The position numbers and the translations under genes were made by a program. The notes beneath the pieces were generated by a model. That model made no database searches. It was not told the DNA's origin and saw only the letters and a list, made by a program, of their open reading frames with translations. A stretch of DNA of 64,000 nucleotides. Origin: Brachionus manjavacas. Lineage: Eukaryota; Rotifera; Eurotatoria; Ploima; Brachionidae. The DNA is taken from assembly GCA_019054805.1 (NCBI GenBank), contig JAHQIY010000001.1:4416501-4480500 (forward strand), read 5' to 3'. Positions 10,490-22,259 of the stretch are shown here, piece after piece (the stretch's first letter is position 1; the number at the start of each line of letters is the position of its first letter).

Positions 10490-11495
10490 TGATGTATTGA
10501 ATTAAATTTTTTGATTTTTTTTGAAAATCTATAAAAATTAAGTTTATTTTATTAAATGAAGAATGCTTGAACGTTACAAACTTCAAGATGTATCTTTACT
10601 ATCTTTCACGACTTCCCTTTTTTTGACATTGATTTAATTTAATTTTCATTATTACTTAAATTGTATTTTAATTTTCTTGAGTCATTTTTCTTTAATTTAA
10701 CTCTTAAATTTACAGAAGATTTAGAAAAATAGTGCTTTATTGATGAAACTATAGCATAAGGATAAAGATATATAAATGCAGTAGAGTAAATTTTAAGAGA
10801 AATCATTTAAAAAATGAGGTTTAGAATACTTAAGGATACTAATTTGTAATACTTAAGGAATCACTGTCAAATTCGTAATGAAACTATTTTAAAAGCAAAA
10901 GGTTGGAATCAATCACATCGAAAGATTCTTTAAAATCAATAAAAAGTAATTAAGTTGTAATTTTTTTCTTTGGCTTAGTTTAATTCACTTAAACATTCGT
11001 GAAGTGTCCCTTTTTTGACCATAAAAAAAAATATCATCTGATTCGATATATCTATCTCCTTTTTTTGAATAAAAGATTAACAATTACTAGCTTCTGATAT
11101 ACTTTTCAATTTCAAGCAATCATTAAAAAGTAAATGGAGTAAAGTAAAAGTTGTAGGCATTTTTCTTGATTTTGGTTATTTAAAGTCGATTGATGATGAT
11201 GATCAAATATAAATAGAACAATTTATAAATTTTTAAATTAATCAGGATTTATTTTTTAAATTCATTTATTAGGATATGATTAATTTACAACTTAAAACTC
11301 TTAATAATGTTTAAAAAATTGATAGTTAGTTAAATTCCAGAATGATTGAAAATATAAAAATCATCTTCAGATGTATCATATTTGAATTGAAATTTTATTT
11401 TGTATTTCAAATAAATAGATGCGCAAATAAATTTAAAAAAATTGATATTTTCCCCCAAAAAATACATTACATCAATGTAGAAACTTTTATCAACA
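10490..11495. other. AT-rich stretch downstream of the first GPCR gene, nothing recognised
   Basis: No coding or RNA feature was recognised. The GPCR ends at 11500, so the right part should include its 3' untranslated region. Confidence 0.5.
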
Positions 11496-11499
11496 AATA

Positions 11500-12417
11500 T
11501 TAATTTTTTCTATTTTTACAAAATTCAAATTTATTAACAGTCGCTTCATAGAACAACTTATTAGAAAAAAAATTGACAAAAAATAAGCAAGCGTAATAAA
11601 GAGTCGAAATTTCATAGCATATTGTAAATATTGATTCTAGCCCACTGCTAGCTTCCGAATAATTTTCGGATCCTAAATAAAAAATTTTAAAAATAAAAAA
11701 TATCGATAAAGGTAGATTGAGTATTAAAAATAGACAATTAATACTGATTACCGTAATTGTAAAATAAACCTTAATCCGATTCGATTGGGATCTTATTTTT
11801 GACTTGGCTTTGAACACTTTCTGACTCAGAATAATATTTAAGGTGAGCATTAGAATAAATGGAATAAAAATTCGGAATAATGACGCACTCAAATCATTGA
11901 AAAATTCAACTTTAGGATTAGAGACACATTTTTTTGTATGTTGATCAATTTTGCTTTTGAACAAATTTGGCAAGTCGATGATTATAAAAAAAAATATTAT
12001 ACCAATAAAGCATTTTGTGTAGAAACTGTTCTTGGCTGTAATCGGGTAAGCTTTGCGATAAAACACTGCAATAAATCGATCTATAGTCATGAGTATTTCA
12101 ATGTAAGGCGACAGTTTTCGAATTATACGCCGTAAATAAAGTATTATCTTGCACCAATAATCTGACTGGCTTGTTATGTCATAATTAAGTATTATATCTG
12201 AAAACTGGAAGAAAATCATGAAGAGCAACTTAAGTGAGTTTGTTATTGACATCAGCTTTATAAAAAAACCAAGTTTGGTTTTATTTAATTTTTTTGTATT
12301 GCAAATAAAATATGAAAAAATATTTCCGGCAAGACCAATTGGTATCACTAATATCAAAAAATAAAAGTTCATTAGTGACACTAAATTAGTTCGAGTAAAA
12401 TTATGCGATTTATTCAT
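11500..12417 (-). CDS. Rhodopsin-like (class A) GPCR, intronless, 305 aa, ligand unknown
   Basis: A seven-helix receptor of the plasma membrane. Landmarks: two N-glycosylation sites near the N-terminus (NKS at 2, NFT at 6); the TM1 GN pair (N32); the disulphide cysteines before TM3 (C89) and in loop 2 (C164); a DRF triplet at 113-115 in place of DRY; P186 in TM5; LNLP in TM6 (P236); and a TM7 end reading VNFFSNKLFY, where NPxxY has lost its proline. There is no intron. A paralogue lies 3.6 kb upstream at 16058-17002 on the same strand and shares FTICYEISTL / FSICYELSTL and LNLPLS. The pair looks like a lineage-specific, peptide-receptor-like expansion; the ligand cannot be inferred. The start chosen is the first ATG, 15-20 residues before TM1. 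Confidence 0.85.
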   Translation of the reverse strand: MNKSHNFTRTNLVSLMNFYFLILVIPIGLAGNIFSYFICNTKKLNKTKLGFFIKLMSITNSLKLLFMIFFQFSDIILNYDITSQSDYWCKIILYLRRIIRKLSPYIEILMTIDRFIAVFYRKAYPITAKNSFYTKCFIGIIFFFIIIDLPNLFKSKIDQHTKKCVSNPKVEFFNDLSASLFRIFIPFILMLTLNIILSQKVFKAKSKIRSQSNRIKVYFTITVISINCLFLILNLPLSIFFIFKIFYLGSENYSEASSGLESIFTICYEISTLYYACLFFVNFFSNKLFYEATVNKFEFCKNRKN

Positions 12418-12419
12418 TT

Positions 12420-13410
12420 TCTAAAAAAAAATAATTTTGATTTAAAATTTTATTTAAGGATCATATTTCTGGAACCTTTTAAAGATATTAGTATCGATTT
12501 AAATAATAACTTATATTTGATCTTTTTAAAGGCTATATGTTAAAATATTTGAATTAAGATTTCATGGCAATCTAGTCTAAGATGTTTCCCTTTATTCTTC
12601 CAGGCTGTTTAGATTACCTTGGGAAAAAAATTTATAATTACTAATTATTATCACAGAATTATTATTATTAAATAGAATTCTATTATTTTAACCTTAAAGA
12701 CTATAATTTTCTTTAATGAAGAATTAAATGATAAAATTTGTTTCGGAATTCCTTTTCGAAAATTCTCATATTTTAATTTTAGAATAAAATAATTCGATTT
12801 ATTTCTATTTCAAAGAAAAAAATGTACTATTTAAAAATATAATTTGAGGTAAACTTTTTAAAGATTTTTATTTAAACTAAAATTTTCAAACTTTATAGAA
12901 AAATTAATGCAAAGGCAAGTCAAATATATTTTTCATTAAAATATTACAAAAATCTTGATTTTTTGATTTTTTCTATTCTCAAAAGAAACGACTTTGATTT
13001 GAAGCCTCTTTACTTTATAAATATGTACTTTATGATTATCATTTGAATCAGTAGATCTCAACTCAGTGGTTAGAACTAGATCACAAAAAAAATTTTAAAA
13101 AAATCGAATTAAAATTTTTGATAAAAATTTTCGATTTTTATATATTAAACCACAAAATTTTAATTATATACTCAATTTTTTGAATGATCGTTTTAACTTC
13201 TAGATACAGCAAAACTAGTAAAATATCCTTTATTTTGTTGATGAACTTCTAAATGGTTCAACTAATTTCTAGCAATAATTCACAGTTTAATTTTAAGATC
13301 AGATAAATGACTAACAATTTTTTGTATGTTAATATCCTATTTTTAGAACAATTTTTAATCTCAGTGGTAACAACAAAGAGTTGCATAAAAATAAAGTAAT
13401 TTTTCAATTC
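12420..13410. other. AT-rich region upstream of the first GPCR, nothing recognised
   Basis: The promoter of the minus-strand GPCR should lie just right of 12417, but no clear TATA or initiator stands out in this composition. Confidence 0.45.
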
Positions 13411-13419
13411 TTTTTTGGT

Positions 13420-14105
13420 AACTTTTTGTAAAAGTGTAACTAATACAAACTGTTACCTGCCGGACTGTCTAGACCGTCCGAAGCAAGCTTTTGATCCCCA
13501 TTTACGAATGTCACCTGATAGTGTCCGTGTTGAATTTTGTGAATTTGAATTAGATCACCTCACCTGCGTCTTTCTTCAAGTGTGGTCAATCCTAGAGCAT
13601 CTCTTCTAACAAGATAGGGTTTTGAATTTAGTTCAAGAACCATTTTCAAGAATCTACGCTCGAGGACATCCATATCGCTTCGTCGATACGGATTTTATGC
13701 TCCCACTGCAAACTCCAAATGAGAACGAACAAAAGACTTGAAAAGAAGGTCAATTGACTTTAAAGAAAAGTATTTAAAAGAGAGTCGTATTCGACTTGCC
13801 ACCATCGTTGCTCTTGCCGCTGCTCGTTTTGCCTGTTCACTTGACTTGAGACCAGGAGTGACAATGATACCAAGATCGCGTTCTTTCGTTATCTTTGCAA
13901 GCGTGAGGCCCCCAAGTTGAGGGGAATAACAGTTAGCTCCCAAATGCATGACGACACACTTCTATTTGTTATATTTAGTTTGGCATGTGTCTGACCATAT
14001 TGCCAATCTGTCCAGATCTGTCTGGAGTTCCATCGAGTCCTCTATACCTACCACTGACCTCGCCAACTTGCTGACGTCCGCGTAGAGCTTGATGACTCGA
14101 AGTAT
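13420..14105 (-). pseudogene. LINE reverse-transcriptase C-terminal fragment, relatively GC-rich
   Basis: The minus strand reads through the late RT domain and following region: KLYADVSKLARSVV (catalytic YADD altered to YADV), VVMHLGANCYSPQLGG, KERDLGIIVTPGLKSSEQ, RSHLEF, then RRFLKMVLELNSKPYLVRRD and LTTLEERRR. These are the standard blocks of CR1/Jockey-type elements. There are in-frame stops at several points and the second catalytic Asp is lost. GC content well above its surroundings suggests a different lineage or a younger insertion than its neighbour at 14161. Confidence 0.8.
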
Positions 14106-14160
14106 TAGTAGTCGTAGTAAAAAAATACTACGACCCAAAAACGGGTCAAGCTTTTATAAC

Positions 14161-14700
14161 CTATAGTAGTAAATAATTTCTTTTAACTCTTTTCTCTAGT
14201 TTAGTTTTAAAAATATTTTTTGTTTTAGAATTAACTATATCTTCAGACAGGCTTTTCCAAATTTCAACCACACGATTTGTCAGGAAATGATAATGATGCA
14301 TACAATTTTTGACATCTTTTCTTGTCATGCATGTTGTGTGTTTTCTCAAATTGTATACTTGATTGGGAGATAAGTTCATTCCATTAATAAGTTTAAAACT
14401 TTCATAGGCATTTATGTTTTTATAGATCTGAATTAAATCACCCCTCATTCTTCTTTCTTTGAGGTCAGTAAACTCTAACAACTCAAGTCTTTTGTCATAT
14501 TCGTAATTACGAAGGAAAGGGATGATTTTAGCTGGTTTTTTCTGAACTTTTTCTAGTTCAAAGATTCCTTTTTCAAAATATGGGCAATGAGAACTTATTG
14601 CAAGCTCTAGGTGAGGCCGTACAAACGCTGTATAAAGCATTCTCAATGAGTCTTTATTTAAATATCTGAAATTCTTTGCTATCATTCCGAAACTGCGTAA
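14161..14700 (-). pseudogene. Second LINE C-terminal fragment (174-codon open frame)
   Basis: One uninterrupted frame carries MLYTAFVRPHLELAISSHCP, LEKVQKKPAKIIPFLRN, LLEFTDLKERRMRGDLIQIY, NRVVEIWKSLSEDIVNSKT and FKTKLEKRVKRNY: the conserved end of CR1/Jockey-like ORF2 proteins through to its natural stop. The 5' part, including the RT active site, is absent, as in a 5'-truncated insertion. It lies 55 bp from the separate GC-richer LINE fragment, with a small hairpin (GTCGTAGTA / TACTACGAC, about 14110-14136) between them. Confidence 0.8.
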
Positions 14701-14859
14701 TAAAATTTGATAAAAAATTTTCTATTTAAAAATTAAATATTAGCTTTTATTGATTTGATTTTTTATCCGGTTTTTTTCTGACATACTTGAATCTGACTGT
14801 TCAGGCAATCCAAAATTTGAATAGAAAGTGCAAATTTTTTAAATAAAAATTTGCTGATT

Positions 14860-15129
14860 TCAATAAAATGGGCTAATAACTTTTGACTTTAAACCAATCT
14901 TTAAAAATTGTTCTGTTATAGTGTCAATATTTAAAAAAGAGAGACAACAACCAGCTAAACAAGCATTTGTTGATGAATACGTCAAACAAAAACTTGACTG
15001 TTTTAAGACATTTATGCAAACGTCATTTTTTTTAACCTCATTATTTTTACTTAAAAGTGAAAATTTCTTTGTGAGTGAGTGATAATTTTCTAATTGTAGG
15101 TAATTAATAATCTCAAAAAATAAATACAT
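14860..15129 (-). other. Small Cys-containing open frame (89 aa), doubtful gene
   Basis: The minus-strand frame has six cysteines in its middle (CINVLKQSSFC, then CLAGCC) but no clear signal peptide and no homology I recognise. It lies between LINE debris and the second GPCR. Length and composition are within what AT-rich DNA gives by chance, so this is listed only as a possibility. Confidence 0.15.
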
Positions 15130-16055
15130 TATTAATATATAAATTAAAAAACACTTAAAAATCGAAATTTTTTGTTCATTTTAGAAAATAAAAGGTTCTT
15201 TTAAAAATGTCTTATTTTCAATCTTAAAAAAAAATTGGATATTTTTATTTCTTTTAATTTACTTGATCAGACGATAAATCTTTTTATGAGCGATTTTGAC
15301 CACCTACACGTCATTCGCCTAAATAGATCAATTTAGTTAATTACTGACCATACCCAGTCTTTATTCAAAATTAACAAGTGGACTTAAGAAAAAAAATATT
15401 CAGCTTTTTTTCATCTAGATTTTAGTTTTGCAATTTTTGTCCCATTAAGGCTAAAATTGGAAGTTCCAATTCTTCTGAATCAAATGAAATCAAAAAATTT
15501 GCTTGGAAATTAATTTTTTGTTTATTTAATTTTTTTAAAAAACTGAGCGTCATCGTTCAAAATAAGTTATTTTTTTGAAAAAATTGCATGTTAATGATAC
15601 GGATTCAAGTTTTTTTCCGCTATTAATTTAGATTTATGGTGCAACTGAAGGCTAAATAAAGCATTTTTTTAATAACTTTTTAGAATTTGGGAAATCCGTA
15701 TAAAAAAAATATTTTTAACTAAATCTATTTTTTTAAAATTAATTATAAAATTTATCTAATCTAAAAATATATTTAATTAATTTTGAAACTGTGTTCTTAA
15801 CAAAAATCAAAATTCATCTGTTTAAATCATTTGTTTAAAACATTTTTAAAATTAAAGAGTTATTTTTTTAATTTTATTTAATAAAAAAATCATTAAAAAT
15901 ACATTATTTAAAAAATGAAAGTAATTAAAATTTTGTAAAAAATATTTTAAATTAAAAATAAGGCAGTTAAGATTTTACAGTCTGAATTCTTTAGAATTAA
16001 AAAAAAAATTATCTTCCGAACAGTTCAAAATTCATGCTCAAAAGAAGGAATGTTT
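15130..16055. other. AT-rich stretch downstream of the second GPCR, nothing recognised
   Basis: No coding or repeat structure was seen apart from A/T tracts. Confidence 0.45.
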
Positions 16056-16057
16056 AG

Positions 16058-17002
16058 TTATTTACTGTTAATTAATCTTTTAAAACGAAATTGTTCAATC
16101 ATTCGAATACATTCCGCATGAAACAAAATATTAAAATAATTGTTAATAAAAAAAAATATAATATAATGCAGAGTAGACAATTCATAGCAAATAGAAAACA
16201 CAAATTCAACAACAACTGACAAGTGACTATAATGTAGTGATTTTCTAAGAAGAAAATATTTGACTAGAAAAAATACTGATAATGGCAAATTAAGTACTAA
16301 AAATATTCCGTTCATGCCTAGAACAGATTTTGTAAAATCAAATTCTCTCTTCATATTTGTTCCATGAGCTTTTATTCTCGATCTCGACAGTTGTCTAATT
16401 ATCAGTAAATTTAGACTAAGCATTGTAAATAGAGGGATATATGTTCGCAATATGGTAGCACCAATGTCAGTATATTGGCGAACCTTTTTGCTGCTAGTGC
16501 ATTTGGTTATGTTTGTCAAAATATGATCTTTGGAATAGAAAGACTTTGGTTGAAGGTTGTAGCTCAAATTAATCAGATCAAACATGCCAAAAAGACCAAC
16601 TATGATTAATATCATTGTCAACGTATGAGTTTTTTTTATTATAAACTTGAATTTTCTAGGAAAATAAACATTCATAAACCTATCCAGTGTCATCACTGTC
16701 TCTATTATTGGCGCTATTTGACGTATGAGTCGTCTAAAATAAATAATTGTCCTACACATATCATCTGATATTAGGGACATATTGTAATTGAACAATATTT
16801 CACTGTTTTGAATAAACATATAATAGATCAGCTGAAGAATGTTAGCACATCCGATACCAATACCATAGAATCCCATGTTTGTTTTGTTGAACTTCTTCTT
16901 AGTAAAAATGTACACGGATAAAATATTTGTCAAAATGCCAACAGGGACTAGTACTAGCATGAACATTTTTTCTATCTGATAAGTTATTAGCCTAGTTATC
17001 AT
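16058..17002 (-). CDS. Rhodopsin-like (class A) GPCR, intronless, 314 aa, paralogue of the 11.5-kb gene
   Basis: A seven-helix membrane receptor. Landmarks: N26 in TM1 (ILTNIL), C83 before TM3 and C168 in extracellular loop 2, DRF at 107-109 in place of DRY, P190 in TM5 (RTYIPLFTMLSLN), LNLP ending at P240 in TM6, and TM7 FFINNYFNILF without the NPxxY proline. Alignment with the 305-aa gene is collinear throughout; both keep FNKTN/LNKTK after TM1 and RRLIRQIAP/RRIIRKLSP in TM3. N-terminal extracellular segment is very short (about 10 residues). Same strand and no introns indicate tandem duplication, later separated by LINE insertions. Ligand unknown. Confidence 0.85.
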   Translation of the reverse strand: MITRLITYQIEKMFMLVLVPVGILTNILSVYIFTKKKFNKTNMGFYGIGIGCANILQLIYYMFIQNSEILFNYNMSLISDDMCRTIIYFRRLIRQIAPIIETVMTLDRFMNVYFPRKFKFIIKKTHTLTMILIIVGLFGMFDLINLSYNLQPKSFYSKDHILTNITKCTSSKKVRQYTDIGATILRTYIPLFTMLSLNLLIIRQLSRSRIKAHGTNMKREFDFTKSVLGMNGIFLVLNLPLSVFFLVKYFLLRKSLHYSHLSVVVEFVFSICYELSTLHYIIFFFINNYFNILFHAECIRMIEQFRFKRLINSK

Positions 17003-17004
17003 TT

Positions 17005-17795
17005 TTTTTAAATCATTCTAATCTAAGTTAAAAAAATTTAATAAAAAAATTTCATCTTTAAATAAAAACTGATTAAAGAGCCTATTTTTTTATTTGTTTA
17101 AAAGAATTAAACTTTCTTCAAAAATGAGTTTTACCAGCAGGTTTTACCTGAAAATCATTTTTTTGATTGTTTGGCCAAAAAATAGTCGGATTGACTTAAT
17201 ATTTTTTTTATATTTATAAGTCAAATCTTTGAATTCAAAAACCGAAAATACTATTTAAAGATTTCCATTCAATTTGATGAAAAAATGTACAAACATCTAA
17301 TCGCTAATATTATTTATTAATTTAAAAAAAAGTTAAAGTATCCCAAAGAGTTTTTATTGCCAGAGTTGCCAAAACAGCACTTGGTTCTTGCATTTGAATA
17401 AAAATTTAATTTTAAAAACAATAAATAATTTTGAATTTTTTTTTCTTTATATTTTAACTTAATTGCATTAAGTCATCAAATAAGTCGGTTAAAATTGACC
17501 ACCCCGGCCTTTAGTATAGATTTTTTTTGGTCGGCTTTTAATATAGATTTAAAAGTCCCGCAAATTATTAATTATATTCGAAAAAAAGAACTGAACTAAA
17601 AATAAATTTAAATATCTTGTTCCGTTCAATGTATATTGAAGTCTTGATTTGAGATTTAATTTTACATATTTTTTCGATCGACAAAAATTGAATGCCCTTT
17701 AAATAAAAAAAAAGCCCTTTAAAATTTTAAAATAAACAATTAATAAAATTTTTGTAAAAATAATTTGTTTAAACTTGAGTTTATAGAATAATTAT
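17005..17795. other. AT-rich region upstream of the second GPCR, nothing recognised
   Basis: It should contain the GPCR promoter. No convincing core promoter motif or other feature was recognised. Confidence 0.45.
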
Positions 17796-17799
17796 AAAT

Positions 17800-18746
17800 A
17801 TAAGAGTACGACTCCGTCCACTCATTTTATGTAGACGTAGTCATGTCCTAAAACACATATTTGTTTGGACTTAGATAGTCAATTTACCTCCACATATTAT
17901 ATGTGTAGTAAGAAATAACTACATCCACATAAATAAATAAAATAACAAGCTCTTAAAAATAATAATTAAGTGTTCAAAGATTAATTTAACAAATCAATTA
18001 ATTAATCGACTTAAAAATTGCTCTCTTGTGCATTCAAATTTTCTATAAAGATTTTATTTTTTTAATTATAGTTAAAGAGAAATCTGTTGACGAAAGGTGA
18101 TGAGCCCCTAACATAAACTCACCTTTTTTGGTCAATTAAACTTTATTGAATTTAAATTGTAAATTCTTTTTTCTTTCTATTTCTATTTTTTTCTTTACTA
18201 CTTATTTTATCTATTTGTATATCTGTAACGAGCATGAGCTCTTTCAGAACTTAATTAATTTTTTTATTTTACTTTACTTCTCCTGAAGGAGGTTAATTAT
18301 AAATAAATAAAAAAAAAACATATTTATATATACCTGACATAAAACTTTAATTGAATTCTATCGAATAAACCAAATCTACTAATCTGTAGATGAGTTTAAA
18401 AATTCTCTCAAACTGTACGCCGAAGATGATGAAAAATTAAAATATAATTCTTATTTTTATAATTTTCTTTTAATTGTCCATAAAAATACTAAACTTTCCT
18501 GATTTTTTCTATTTTTTTTTAAGTTTTTTATTTATTATTTTATTTTAAAAATTATATTAAGTAATTTAAATAAAAATTTCTAAAAGATAATTTACCTGTC
18601 AATGTTTCAAACAAAAATTTAGCATCCAAATAGATATTTTTTTAGATAAATTTTATGTGTCTCTAGCCACTTTGGCTTATTCAACATATTCTATGTGAAC
18701 GTAGCTATTGCTAATTACACATTTTATCTGAACGGAGTCACACTCT
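17800..18746. mobile_element. Candidate MITE with about 17-bp imperfect inverted ends
   Basis: GAGTACGACTCCGTCCA (17803-17819) is matched in inverse by TGAACGGAGTCACACTC (18729-18745), and further ACGTAGT / CTACGT words follow inside both ends. The interior has no ORF and includes one copy of the GAGC hairpin motif (18223-18247) in minus orientation. Target duplication is not clear. Confidence 0.4.
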
Positions 18747-18749
18747 AAA

Positions 18750-21650
18750 TATAAATGGTAGAACTGATGACATGCACTGTGGCTTACAATGCTCTGTCTG
18801 TGAATAACTTTATAAATATTTTTTTTAAATGAATTAAATGATTAAATGAAAAAGAGAAAGAAAGAGGAATTTTAAGTCGAATCTATTGAACGGTATTTTA
18901 GGTTGTTTTACTTCTTCTCATGTGTGATTTGATTCCTATTGATTCCATCTTTTAAACATTACTCGAGGAAAATTGTCAAATAAAAATAATTAAACGAATT
19001 CTTAAAGTTTTTGAAATAAAAAACATAAAACAAATAAAATAAAAAAAAGTTAAAGGGTGAAAAATTGGGGTAAATGGATGAAACCTGATTTTAATATTTT
19101 TAATGCTTCCAATTGTTTTCATACAGTCTGTAGTGATTACAAAAGTTTCAAAGTGAGCTTTTATAAATAATAATTGCTTTAAGAAAAATCTTACAGTTTT
19201 TTGGTTTATGTTGGCGAAATATTAAGTCTATAAATCCTAAATATGTTTTTTAACTGATTATTTAATATGCTAATGATAATTATTGGGAAAAGTCTGAGAA
19301 ATATTTTACGTCAAATGATACTTGAGCATATGCTAATTAGGAAATGTTTTACTCTAAGTGTACTAAATGGGAAAATTCATTGGATCTGTTAGCAGAAAAC
19401 ATTTTAAATCTAAAAGATCTCAAATTCGCTAAACTTGAATATTCTAGCAAATCTGTGATTGAGTGGAATCTTGATTTTCAAATTTAATTAAAGCTTTTCT
19501 GATGAAGAACTACAGCTGTGGTTTACTTTCAATTTCATGCTAATTAAATATGATGAATGTTCTTTCTTCAATTCAAAAATAGATAAAATACATTTTTATA
19601 TATTTTACGAAGCTGTCTTTTTGATTTTTTAAAAAATCAAAATATAATATTTTTATTACATTTTGACAAATTCTAGTAAATTCTAGTAAGTTTAAGTTTT
19701 TCATATAAATTTAAACCTTTGAAATATCTGAATTACTTCCTTAAAAAAAAGGAATTACCTTTCAGATATTTCCTTTTTTAAAGCATTGCAAAAATTAAAA
19801 TTGTAACTCACCTAGAGTATGGAGTTTTATTGTTATTAACTCTCGACATCCTCAACCAAGTCAAAAAAAATATTGTCCAAGAGAAAATTTAGAATTTAAA
19901 AAAAAATTTAGACAAAAGAGCACAAAAAAATGCGAAAAAGAAGTCCAGCTTGAAATGAATGTAAGGAATTGTTAGCATCAATTAAACAAAATGAGAATAT
20001 AAACAAAAAAATGGAAAACTTAAATTTTTAAAATCTAAAAAAAATTTAGAAAAGAAGTACTAGTTACAAGTAACTGATCTGTGTGTAAATAGTGACACTA
20101 AAGCTTTGAAATGCCTATTGTAGTCGTTGTTGTATATTTTAAAAAGTTTGATCAATTTTTGCCTTGAAATTATTCACTCATTTTGATTATTAATTTTTAA
20201 GTTTTTATCTGAGAAAAATTGATGTTTGAAGCATGAGTTGAATAAAATTGTAGAAAATAATGAAATATTGCTAAAATATTAATTATTTAATCAAAACTAT
20301 CTAATGCGGAAATCTAATGAATTTTTAATTCAACTTGGGTATTACGTTATCTCAATTTATGCCAATGGAACTTCGTTTCCTTGTCTCGAATTTTATGATA
20401 AAATTCCAAACAAGGTAATTCACATTATTTGTTTAGCATCAAAATAAAATTCGTATTCTAAGATTTTTAAACTCTATTAAATGAATTGTTTTTAATCAAT
20501 CAAGAATTTTATTAATATAGCTATTTATAATATTAAATATTAAGACAGAGAAATGGTTGAATGACTTTTATTGTAAATTTAAAATTTTTTTATAATTAAT
20601 TGAATTAAATAAAAGGGTAGAAAAAATAAACAAAATTGAATTACTTGGTTCATGAATTATGTAAAAAAAAGTTACCAAGTGAGCTCATATAACTTAAAGT
20701 GTTAATTAAAACTTTTAAATTATTTTTTTTAACTCTAAATTGAATAAAAAGGCAAAATTTTTTACTAATAAATTTAATTAATAGTTGTGTCTGGAACATT
20801 TTTAATTTTGGGATTATATATCTAATAATGAAATACGATATTTTTACATGATTAGATTTGTTTAAATCAAATTTCACTTATTTAATACTTATTTTAAAAA
20901 AATAATATTTTAATTCTTAGATGATGATACTTAATAAAATTTTGGATTTATTTAATCAAAACTCATACTATTTTTATTCATATAAATTTAAACCAACATG
21001 CTTTTTATTGTCAGATTTGGCATACATTGAAATTTAATAATAATTTTCATATTAGTCTAGAGTTTTATTTAAAAAAGAAATCAAATTTTCTGATTTAATA
21101 AATTAATTTTCGAGAACGAATCACATTTTGAAGAGTGTTGCTATTATGAAACTTATTGAAAGTTTATTATAAAAATAATTGCATTTTTAATAGAAATCAT
21201 TAGAATTGATTTATAGGAAATAGATTAGAAATAATGCACTTGCTAAATTTTTACTTAATTGATTGCTTTCATTTAAACACTTGTTTTCCATATGAATATA
21301 AAAGGTTTTAAATTTTATATTATTAAAATTTAAGCAATAAATGCCGGTTGTTTTAAACATTTGATTGTATTATAATTATTCAAAAAATACGATCAATATC
21401 GCTATTAGATATTATCCCTATGGCGAGAAATTGCTTTATAATTAAAATTACTTTTTTATAACTAAAATAAATTTATCTAATAAGAATGCTGCATAAATTT
21501 AAGACCCTCTTTCTAAATATATAATTTTTAAAATTTAAAAATCTTTTCATTTAAATAATCTTTTGAGAATCAAGAAAAACTTCCAAAATTATTTCAGATT
21601 AATTCTTTAACAAAATTCTAAAATTCTTGATTTGGAAAGTAAATTCTATA
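18750..21650. other. Long AT-rich stretch, no gene recognised
   Basis: The only coding-like patch is near 19840-19975 (plus strand SRHPQPSQKKYCPREN, then Lys-rich), too short and isolated to call. The 75-codon minus-strand frame at 20650-20877 looks like chance. Confidence 0.45.
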
Positions 21651-21656
21651 CAAAAA

Positions 21657-22140
21657 TTATTGTTTTATTTTCTTTTTTATTGTCATCATGACAATTTTTG
21701 AACAAAACCCTATTTTTGAACAGATGACCACAAACCATCTGTTCAAAAATAGGGTTTTTTTAATTTTTAATATTTGGAGTATTTTATTAAAAATTTGTGG
21801 TTTACAATTTAAGAAATGGACAAGATTAAATACCCAACTCCATTGTGTAATTGCTACCTTACTATTTCTTCTTTTTTTCCTGAAACTTGAACTATTTAAA
21901 CATGTGCCACATGTAACAATCTTTTCCAATTTATGGCTTTTCAACTTTCATTTTTTTAGATTATTTACTCTATTTTGATTCTTTTTTTTTATCTAATTTT
22001 ATTTTTATTTTATTTTTTTATTTTATTTTTAATTTATTCTGAAGGAGCTTTAGCTCGGTACAGAAAACAAATAAATAAAATAAAAAAATAAATAATAAAA
22101 ATTAAAACCAAAAAGAAAAAAAAAGTTGCCAAGTATATTG
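21657..22140 (-). repeat. Dispersed repeat copy with hairpin motif and a perfect 23-bp inverted repeat
   Basis: 22039-22063 is the plus-orientation hairpin motif (CTGAAGGAGCTTTAGCTCGG). 21880-22085 is the inverted, near-identical copy of 3400-3640. At 21704-21758 two perfect 23-bp arms (AAAACCCTATTTTTGAACAG..., spacer 9 nt) form a hairpin. A 95-codon minus-strand frame crosses it (KLEKIVTCGTCLNSSS) and its C-terminal-like part recurs at 3600. The frame may be a relic of the repeat's own protein. Confidence 0.6.
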
Positions 22141-22259
22141 GAGTTAAGCAGTTATTTTAAGATGTTTAAATTTATTTTCGGACTAATAATAAAAATTTTT
22201 AAATTAAAATGTTAGACTTTTTGCATTAATTTCCAAAATAAAAGTCCAAAAACCAATAA

